Shown here: positions 1 through 5,066 of the stretch, piece by piece
Layout: each line of letters opens with the position of its first letter
Position numbering within the stretch: the first letter of the stretch is position 1
Assembly: GCA_934446285.1 (NCBI GenBank)
Contig: CAKSEI010000039.1
Location: forward strand, 1 to 10,248
Source of the DNA: an uncultured Eubacteriales bacterium
GTDB lineage: Bacteria > Bacillota > Clostridia > Oscillospirales > CAG-272
Direction of reading: 5' to 3'
Length of the DNA stretch: 10,248 nucleotides
Program-made: the position numbers and the translations under genes
The notes under the pieces: model-generated
Seen by the model: only the letters and a program-made list of their open reading frames with translations
Told to the model about the DNA's origin: nothing
Databases searched by the model: none

Positions 1-35
1 CTTTAAGCGTAAGCGAGGACGGATTGGGGATGCTA

Positions 36-221
36 TGCGGTCGGGTGCGGCAAAAGTGCGAAAATAGGTTCACCGCACTCCACTGTCAGACATATAGAGA
101 CAAAAAAGCTCTCGGCAAACTACAACACAAAGTGGTAGTATGTCGAAAGCTTTTGATTACGCCTTGCGGTCGGGTGTAACAAGAACGCGGAATGGTTTTC
201 ATCACACCCTGCGGTCGGGTG
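36..221. repeat. Degenerate short repeat, three copies of a 12-mer
   Basis: The 12-mer TGCGGTCGGGTG occurs exactly at 36-47, 165-176 and 210-221. The similarity of the first two copies continues: 36-63 and 165-192 align without gaps at 21 of 28 positions, and all seven differences are transitions. Copy 2 runs into copy 3 after 45 bases. In copy 3 the right arm GGGTG (217-221) can pair with CACCC (205-209) around a 7-base loop. No gene is recognised here. It may be a dispersed intergenic repeat family, but copies outside this window cannot be seen. Confidence 0.6.
102..154 (-). terminator. Compound stem-loop, probable intrinsic terminator
   Basis: The outer arms 104-114 and 144-154 pair over 10 of 11 positions. 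An inner hairpin pairs 119-123 with 135-139 and 126-128 with 132-134, with a 2-base bulge and an AAA loop. Read on the minus strand, the structure ends in GAGAGCTTTTTTG, so six T follow or overlap the stem base. It lies about 135 bases beyond the stop codon of the minus-strand foldase gene. On the plus strand the right arm ends in AGCTTTTG, so it could also stop transcription from the left. Confidence 0.5.
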
Positions 222-254
222 ATTATATATTTGTTCTTATACAAAAGCTTTTGC

Positions 255-276
255 CAAGCTTTTCCCGAAAAGCTTG
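255..276. terminator. Palindromic hairpin after the foldase gene
   Basis: CAAGCTTTTC and GAAAAGCTTG are perfect 10-base arms separated by CC, so a realistic fold is about 9 bp with a 4-base loop. It starts 13 bases past the minus-strand stop codon. A second palindrome, CAAAAGCTTTTG, lies next to it at 242-253, and a GC-rich 6-bp hairpin (287-292 with 298-303) spans the stop codon itself. None is followed by a long T tract, so termination here is plausible but not certain. Confidence 0.4.
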
Positions 277-288
277 CGAAAAGCGGCC

Positions 289-1782
289 TCAGCCCGCCTG
301 AGGAGTAAAGGACGCGAGCGTCTTTATCCTGTCCTCGTTAAATGACAGCTTGTATTTCTCGCTGAGCTTCTTGTATGCCTCCTCATAGTCGGCGTCCTCG
401 ATTGCAGTGATGACCTTGTTTTTCCAAACCTCGACGCCTTTTCCGACGAAATACATGATGTGATAGCCGAAGTCGGTCTTGACTATATCGGTGTCGCCCG
501 CCTTGCGCGCACTGTCAAAGCACCAATCGTTGAATTCCGTTACCGTCTGTCCCTCGGTAAGCCCCGCGTACAGTCCGCCGTCGGCGGCAGATGCCGTGTC
601 GGTGGTATTCTCCGTAGCAAGGGACGCGAAATGCTCCTCGGTCGGATCGGTTTTCCACTCCGCGAGCAATTCCTCTGCGCGTGCCTTTGCCTTTGCATCA
701 TCGTCGTCCGCTATCAGAATATGACGGACGTCAACCGTAGTCGAATTATCGCGGTGGGAGGGCGTGACGATAAGGTATGCCTCCGCCATCGATGTGGCGC
801 TGTCGGCGATTACATTTTTGTCTCCCGCCGCGCGTCCGTCGCCGAATATCCACTTGCCCGCCTCGCTTGCGGTATTGTATGCCGTGTTATAATTTTTGCA
901 GGCTGAAACCTTACTTGAAAGCTCCGTCTCGGAGAGTACGTCCGCCGTCTCGCTTGAGTCCATCGCCTTTTTCTCTTCGTCCGTTACGACCGTATAGGCG
1001 CTGCGGTAGTATTCCTCGGCTTTCTTAAGAAAGTCCTCCTCGCCCGCTGCCGCATCGGCAAAAGCCTGTGCATCGCTCCTGTTCTTTTCGAGAGCCGCTG
1101 CCTTTTCTTCATCCGACGCATCGCTCTTGTCCTCGCCGAAACGCAGGACAAGGAAATCCGCGACATACGCCTTGTCGGGATTTTCCGTAACAAACTCCTC
1201 TATGCGTTCGTCGCTCGTGTCAAAGGTCTTTACAAGCGCCTGTCTGCCGTTGTAAGCGTAGGTGTAAAGCTCTATCGCCTTTCTCACCGTGTCGACGGTC
1301 ACGCCGTCGCCGTACTGCGCACGCAGCATGCCGTTCGCGTCGTCGTAGCCGTTCTCCTTCGCGTAGCTCTCGGACTCCTCTATCTGGTCATCTATATCCT
1401 TTTGCTCCTGCCCGGAGAGCGTGTAGCCGCCGGCTATTGCCTCCTCCGCCATTATGACGTAGGTGGAGAGCAAATCCTTTGTCCCGTCGGAGAAGTAGTC
1501 AAACCAGGTATATCCCTCACCGCCTATCTGCGAGCAGTCCTGCTCACTCAAGGGTTTTGTCATATCAAAGAGGCTCGAGGCGAACTGCCCGTAGCTCTGA
1601 TAAAATTGATTGAACGTGCCGACAAAAAAGTAATTGTAAAGGTTTATATCGACCGTGAAGTGCTCGCTCTCAAGCACATTGCCCTTATCTTCTCCCGCAG
1701 GAGTGTCCTCCTTTTTGCCGCATGAGCAAAGGGCGGCAAGCGAGAGGAAGAGGGCAAGCGTCAGGCATAAGATTTTTTTCAT
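289..1782 (-). CDS. PrsA/SurA-like foldase lipoprotein (parvulin PPIase)
   Basis: This 497-residue protein is probably an extracytoplasmic peptidyl-prolyl cis-trans isomerase and chaperone tethered to the outer face of the membrane. Residues 1-20 form a lipoprotein signal (MKK, a hydrophobic run, lipobox LCSC) with Cys21 as the lipid-attachment residue. Residues about 40-345 are a helical, acidic SurA_N/trigger-like region containing a long charged stretch. Residues about 349-448 match the rotamase fold: VRHILI at 352-357, a GGLY element at 402-405 and FGYHIMYF at 438-445, with His354 and His441 in the usual parvulin positions. A C-terminal helical tail follows. The protein is longer than Bacillus PrsA (about 290 residues), mostly through the N-terminal part. 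The start is supported by GGAG 6 bases upstream. It is monocistronic and divergent from rarA. The exact orthology (prsA or a paralogue) is not certain, so no symbol is given. Confidence 0.88.
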   Translation of the reverse strand: MKKILCLTLALFLSLAALCSCGKKEDTPAGEDKGNVLESEHFTVDINLYNYFFVGTFNQFYQSYGQFASSLFDMTKPLSEQDCSQIGGEGYTWFDYFSDGTKDLLSTYVIMAEEAIAGGYTLSGQEQKDIDDQIEESESYAKENGYDDANGMLRAQYGDGVTVDTVRKAIELYTYAYNGRQALVKTFDTSDERIEEFVTENPDKAYVADFLVLRFGEDKSDASDEEKAAALEKNRSDAQAFADAAAGEEDFLKKAEEYYRSAYTVVTDEEKKAMDSSETADVLSETELSSKVSACKNYNTAYNTASEAGKWIFGDGRAAGDKNVIADSATSMAEAYLIVTPSHRDNSTTVDVRHILIADDDDAKAKARAEELLAEWKTDPTEEHFASLATENTTDTASAADGGLYAGLTEGQTVTEFNDWCFDSARKAGDTDIVKTDFGYHIMYFVGKGVEVWKNKVITAIEDADYEEAYKKLSEKYKLSFNEDRIKTLASFTPQAG

Positions 1783-1811
1783 TATATACTCCGTTCGGAT
1801 TTTTTACTTAT

Positions 1812-1840
1812 ATTATACAATACTTTCGCCGTGAATTCAA
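1812..1840 (-). promoter_or_regulatory. Sigma-A promoter for the foldase gene
   Basis: On the minus strand, TTGAAT (1840-1835), a 17-base spacer and a perfect TATAAT (1817-1812) lie 30 bases before the start codon at 1782. The -10 box is consensus and the -35 box matches at 4 of 6 positions. It is back to back with the rarA promoter; the two -35 boxes are 16 bases apart. Confidence 0.75.
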
Positions 1841-1856
1841 TAGCGGCTTTCACGAC

Positions 1857-1885
1857 TTGCAAAAGACCACGATTTGTGATAAAAT
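1857..1885 (+). promoter_or_regulatory. Sigma-A promoter for rarA and the ABC exporter gene
   Basis: TTGCAA (1857-1862), a 17-base spacer and TAAAAT (1880-1885), preceded by TG one base upstream (extended -10), end 31 bases before the rarA start. It probably drives rarA and the ABC exporter gene behind it. Confidence 0.68.
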
Positions 1886-1902
1886 TAGAGGAAATAAATG
1901 CG

Positions 1903-1907
1903 AGGAG
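1903..1907 (+). promoter_or_regulatory. Ribosome binding site fixing the rarA start
   Basis: AGGAG lies 9 bases before ATG 1917. The open frame extends upstream to an ATG at 1722, but that would overlap the start of the divergent gene and place both promoters inside coding sequence. The 65 extra residues look unlike RarA. The start at 1917 is therefore preferred. Confidence 0.8.
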
Positions 1908-1916
1908 AAAGAAGAA

Positions 1917-3152
1917 ATGCCGCACATTCCGCTCGCCGAGAGGATGCGCCCGACGGATTTTGCCGATATGGCGGGGCAACAGCAGCTTTTCGGGGAAAAA
2001 GGCTCGGTCAGGCGTATGCTCGACCGCGGATACATGACAAATATGATATTCTACGGACCGCCGGGCACGGGCAAGACGACCGCCGCCCGCATTATCGCCG
2101 CGCGCTCCGGAATGCAGCTGCACTGCCTTAACGCGACCTCCGCAACCCTTGCCGACGTAAAGGAAGTAATAGCGTCGACCGAGGGCATTTTCGCCTCGGC
2201 GGGAGTGCTGCTTTACCTTGATGAGATACAGTATTTCAATAAAAAGCAGCAGCAAAGTCTGCTCGAATTCATAGAGGACGGACGGCTGACGCTTATCACC
2301 TCTACAACGGAAAACCCCTATCTGTATGTTTATAACGCAATAATATCGCGTTCCGCCGTCTTTGAGTTTCATCCGGTATCGGCTGATGATATATGCCCCG
2401 TCGTCAGACGCGCGCTGAAGGTGCTCGCCGAGGAAAGCGAAAATCCGCCTGTTTTTACGGACGGCGCTGTCATGCGCATTTCCCGGGCTGCGTGCGGGGA
2501 TGTGCGCCGCGCACTCGTGCTTACCGAGAATCTTTACTATTCCTCGGGTGAGCAGACGGACACGGAGGATGTCGATGCCTTTATACCGAAGATAACGGGA
2601 AATTTCGACAAAAGCGGGACGGTGCATTATGACCTTCTTTCCTGCATTCAGAAGTCGATACGCGGCTCCGACCCGGACGCTGCGGTCTTTTATCTGTGCA
2701 AGGCGCTTGAGGGCGGGGACTTGCCGGGTGTCACCCGCAGGCTGCAGGTTATCGCGAGCGAGGATATAGGGCTTGCCTACCCGCAGGCGGCGGCGATAGT
2801 GCGCGCGTGCGTCGAGAGCGCGCGCGATCTCGGTATGCCCGAGGCGGCAATACCCCTCTCAAACGCCGCCGTGCTGCTCGCGACCGCGCCGAAATCCAAT
2901 ACCGCGCATACGGCATATGAGGCGGCAAAGGCGCAGTACAACCGCGGCAAGGGGCAGGACATACCCGCGCCCCTGCGCCCGTCGAATTCTTATGCCGGCT
3001 ATAAATATCCGCACGACTTCCCGGACTCGTGGGTGAAGCAGCAATATCTGCCCGACGACCTTGTTTCCTCCGTCTTTTATAAATACGGCGAAAATAAGAC
3101 CGAGCAGGCAGCAAAGGCTTATTGGGACAAAATCAAAGGAAAAAAAGGATAA
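1917..3152 (+). CDS. rarA: Replication-associated recombination ATPase RarA (MgsA)
   Basis: This is a 411-residue AAA+ ATPase of the RarA/MgsA/WRNIP1 family, which acts at stalled or gapped replication forks together with single-strand-binding protein. Visible motifs are Walker A GPPGTGKT (47-54), Walker B LLYLDE (98-103), a sensor-1 region TTENP (130-134), a probable arginine finger at ISRS (Arg145) and a sensor-2 stretch GDVRRAL (194-200). The C-terminal tetramerisation part shows SEDIGLAYP (281-289) and YKYPHDF with QQYLPD near 362-380, both typical of the family. Length is normal (Bacillus about 420). The usual DEIHRFNK after Walker B reads DEIQYFNK here, a conservative variant that leaves the catalytic Asp-Glu intact. 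One base separates its stop from the downstream ABC exporter start, so the two genes are probably co-transcribed. Confidence 0.95.
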   Translation: MPHIPLAERMRPTDFADMAGQQQLFGEKGSVRRMLDRGYMTNMIFYGPPGTGKTTAARIIAARSGMQLHCLNATSATLADVKEVIASTEGIFASAGVLLYLDEIQYFNKKQQQSLLEFIEDGRLTLITSTTENPYLYVYNAIISRSAVFEFHPVSADDICPVVRRALKVLAEESENPPVFTDGAVMRISRAACGDVRRALVLTENLYYSSGEQTDTEDVDAFIPKITGNFDKSGTVHYDLLSCIQKSIRGSDPDAAVFYLCKALEGGDLPGVTRRLQVIASEDIGLAYPQAAAIVRACVESARDLGMPEAAIPLSNAAVLLATAPKSNTAHTAYEAAKAQYNRGKGQDIPAPLRPSNSYAGYKYPHDFPDSWVKQQYLPDDLVSSVFYKYGENKTEQAAKAYWDKIKGKKG

Positions 3153-3153
3153 C

Positions 3154-4878
3154 ATGAAGAAAAGCTCTCTTGTCAGGCGTTTTATGCCTTACTATAAGAA
3201 GTATATCGGCACAATGCTATTTGACCTCGTGTGCGCCGCGATGACTACCGTATGCGAGCTTGTATTGCCGATGATGGTGCGCGGGATAACAAACTCCGCA
3301 GGCTCGCTGACCGTTGCCTTTGTCGTGCGCACGGGGATTTTTTACATCGTCCTGCGTATAATCGACGCGCTCGCCTACTACTATATGGCGTCGACGGGTC
3401 ATATCATGGGCACGAAAATGGAGACGGACATGCGCACGGACATTTTTGCGCATCTGCAGAAGCTGTCTTTTTCCTATTACGACAATACGAAGATAGGCAC
3501 GGTGATGAGCAGGATAACCTCCGACCTCTTTGACGTGACGGAATTCGCGCACCATTGCCCGGAGAATTTCTTTATCGCGGCGATAAAGATAAGCGCATCG
3601 TTCATCATTCTATGCACGATAAACGTGCCTCTGACGCTGATAATTTTTGTTTTCGTACCGCCGATTATAGTCGTACTGTCGGCTTTCAATAAAAAGCTGC
3701 GCGCTGGCTTCCGCGAGCAGAGAAGAGAGCTAGGCATATTAAACTCTCAGGTCGAAGACACTCTGCTCGGTATGCGCGTGGTAAAGAGCTTTAATGCCGA
3801 GAAGATAGAGGAAGAGAAATTCGGGCGCGGCAACAGTAGGTTTTTTGACATAAAGCGGCGCGTATACGTCGTCATGGGACAGTTCCAGGCGCTCAACCGC
3901 CTGTGCGAAGGAATTTTATATATAACCGTAGTCATTGCAGGCGCACTTTTTCTTATACGCGGCAGCATAGATGCAGGTGATATGATTGCATATCTTCTGT
4001 ACGTGACAACTTTTATCGCCTCCGTGAAGCAGATAGTCGATTTCGCCGAGCAGTATCAGCGCGGCATGAGCGGCATAGAGCGTTTCTTTGAGATAATGGA
4101 CGTTGAGCCTGAGATAAAGGATAAACCGGAGGCGCGCGAGCTGCACCTTGACAGTGCCGATATAAAATTTGAAAACGTGAGCTTTTCCTATAATGACGGA
4201 GGAGAGTGCGTGCTTAACGGCATCACCCTCGACATACCCGCGGGCAGCCGTACGGCGCTCGTCGGACCCTCCGGCGGGGGAAAGACGACGATGTGCTCGC
4301 TTATCCCGCGCTTTTACGACGTGAGAGACGGCAGAGTGACGGTAGGCGGCGAGGACGTGCGCGATGTCACGCTCGGCAGCCTGCGTGATAAGATAGGCGT
4401 GGTTCAGCAGGACGTATATCTTTTCTCGGGCAGCGTGCGCGAGAATATAGAGTACGGCAAGCCGGGAGCAACGGACGGGGAGATAGAGGCGGCGGCGCGC
4501 CGTGCGGGAGCGCATGAGTTTATCATGAGTCTGCCCGACGGATATGACACCTACGTGGGAGAGCGCGGGCTTAAGCTCTCGGGTGGGCAGAAGCAGCGCA
4601 TATCCATTGCGCGGACATTTTTGAAAAATCCGCCGATACTCATTCTTGACGAGGCGACAAGCGCCCTTGACAACGAGAGTGAAAGAATAGTGCAACATTC
4701 GCTCGACGAGCTGTCGCTCGGCCGCACGGCGATAATCGTCGCGCACAGGCTGAGCACGGTAAAGAACGCCGACAAGATAGTGGTCGTCACACCCGACGGC
4801 ATAGCGGAACAGGGAACGCATGAAGAACTGCTCGCACGCGGCGGCGTGTACGCCGCACTCTACGGAGAGATGAGCTGA
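3154..4878 (+). CDS. ABC exporter half-transporter (permease-ATPase fusion)
   Basis: This 574-residue protein is a type IV (MsbA/BmrA-like) ABC exporter half, expected to work as a homodimer or with a partner. Residues about 15-310 are the transmembrane domain with roughly six hydrophobic segments, including about 18-42, 55-80, 138-158, 160-178, 250-269 and 276-298. The nucleotide-binding domain has Walker A GPSGGGKT (371-378), Q-loop Gln419, signature LSGGQ (475-479), Walker B ILILDE with catalytic Glu500, D-loop SALD and switch His531. All ATPase residues are present, so it should be active. The start at 3154 follows the rarA stop by one base and has AAAGGA just upstream; an in-frame ATG at 3061 lies inside rarA and is unlikely. 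The substrate (drug, lipid or peptide) cannot be told from sequence, and the pairing with rarA gives no clue. Confidence 0.93.
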   Translation: MKKSSLVRRFMPYYKKYIGTMLFDLVCAAMTTVCELVLPMMVRGITNSAGSLTVAFVVRTGIFYIVLRIIDALAYYYMASTGHIMGTKMETDMRTDIFAHLQKLSFSYYDNTKIGTVMSRITSDLFDVTEFAHHCPENFFIAAIKISASFIILCTINVPLTLIIFVFVPPIIVVLSAFNKKLRAGFREQRRELGILNSQVEDTLLGMRVVKSFNAEKIEEEKFGRGNSRFFDIKRRVYVVMGQFQALNRLCEGILYITVVIAGALFLIRGSIDAGDMIAYLLYVTTFIASVKQIVDFAEQYQRGMSGIERFFEIMDVEPEIKDKPEARELHLDSADIKFENVSFSYNDGGECVLNGITLDIPAGSRTALVGPSGGGKTTMCSLIPRFYDVRDGRVTVGGEDVRDVTLGSLRDKIGVVQQDVYLFSGSVRENIEYGKPGATDGEIEAAARRAGAHEFIMSLPDGYDTYVGERGLKLSGGQKQRISIARTFLKNPPILILDEATSALDNESERIVQHSLDELSLGRTAIIVAHRLSTVKNADKIVVVTPDGIAEQGTHEELLARGGVYAALYGEMS

Positions 4879-4884
4879 CCCCTC

Positions 4885-4933
4885 GCTTTTTGTAAAAAGC
4901 TCGGCATAAAGGGGAAAAGCTAAAGCCTTTCCC
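4885..4933. other. Two AT-rich hairpins in the convergent gap
   Basis: GCTTTTT (4885-4891) and AAAAAGC (4894-4900) form a small palindrome just after the ABC exporter stop. GGGAAAAGC (4912-4920) pairs with GCCTTTCCC (4925-4933) at 8 of 9 positions around a TAAA loop. They resemble the other GCTTTT/AAAAGC hairpins in this window and may help end transcription. Confidence 0.35.
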
Positions 4934-4973
4934 GTACAAAAGAAAAGCGGCAGCAGCTGTTCGTAAATAAATG

Positions 4974-5006
4974 AAGGAGAAGCCCTCAGCGTGAGGACTT
5001 CTCCTT
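4974..5006. terminator. Bidirectional intrinsic terminator
   Basis: AAGGAGAAG plus CCTCA (4974-4982, 4984-4988) pairs with TGAGG plus CTTCTCCTT (4992-4996, 4998-5006): 14 bp with one C/A mismatch and a GCG loop. It is followed by TTTG on the plus strand and by a T-rich CATTTATTT on the minus strand. It sits between the convergent ABC exporter and YidC-fusion genes and can serve both. Confidence 0.75.
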
Positions 5007-5027
5007 TGTAGTTTACGTATAGTATAT

Positions 5028-5061
5028 GTCGCTTTTTCGGGAAAAGCTGCGCAAAGGCGAC
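5028..5061 (-). other. Inverted repeat just past the YidC-fusion stop
   Basis: GTCGC (5028-5032) pairs with GCGAC (5057-5061), and inside it GCTTTT (5031-5036) pairs with AAAAGC (5042-5047), an alternative fold. On the minus strand it starts 5 bases after the stop codon. The core GCTTTTTCGGGAAAAGC closely resembles the hairpin at 255-276 after the foldase gene. No T tract follows. Confidence 0.35.
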
Positions 5062-5066
5062 TGCGT

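Noticed and set aside
3..179. Open plus-strand frame of 58 codons at the left edge, reading CGRV at each repeat copy
   Set aside because: It has no start with a ribosome binding site, no recognisable similarity, and coincides with repeats and a stem-loop. It could be the tail of a protein starting outside the window, but nothing supports that.
36..221. CRISPR array
   Set aside because: The repeat is only 12 bases, spacings are 117 and 33 bases, and no cas gene is present.
1722..1916. N-terminal extension of rarA to an upstream ATG
   Set aside because: It would overlap the divergent gene's start and both promoters, and the extra residues do not resemble RarA. ATG 1917 has a good ribosome binding site.
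1782..2627. Minus-strand open frame (281 codons) opposite rarA
   Set aside because: It covers the rarA Walker motifs in antisense, is Arg/His rich, and would conflict with the foldase promoter.
3061..3153. Longer start for the ABC exporter inside rarA
   Set aside because: The added residues are an out-of-frame read of the rarA end. ATG 3154 follows the rarA stop by one base with AAAGGA upstream.
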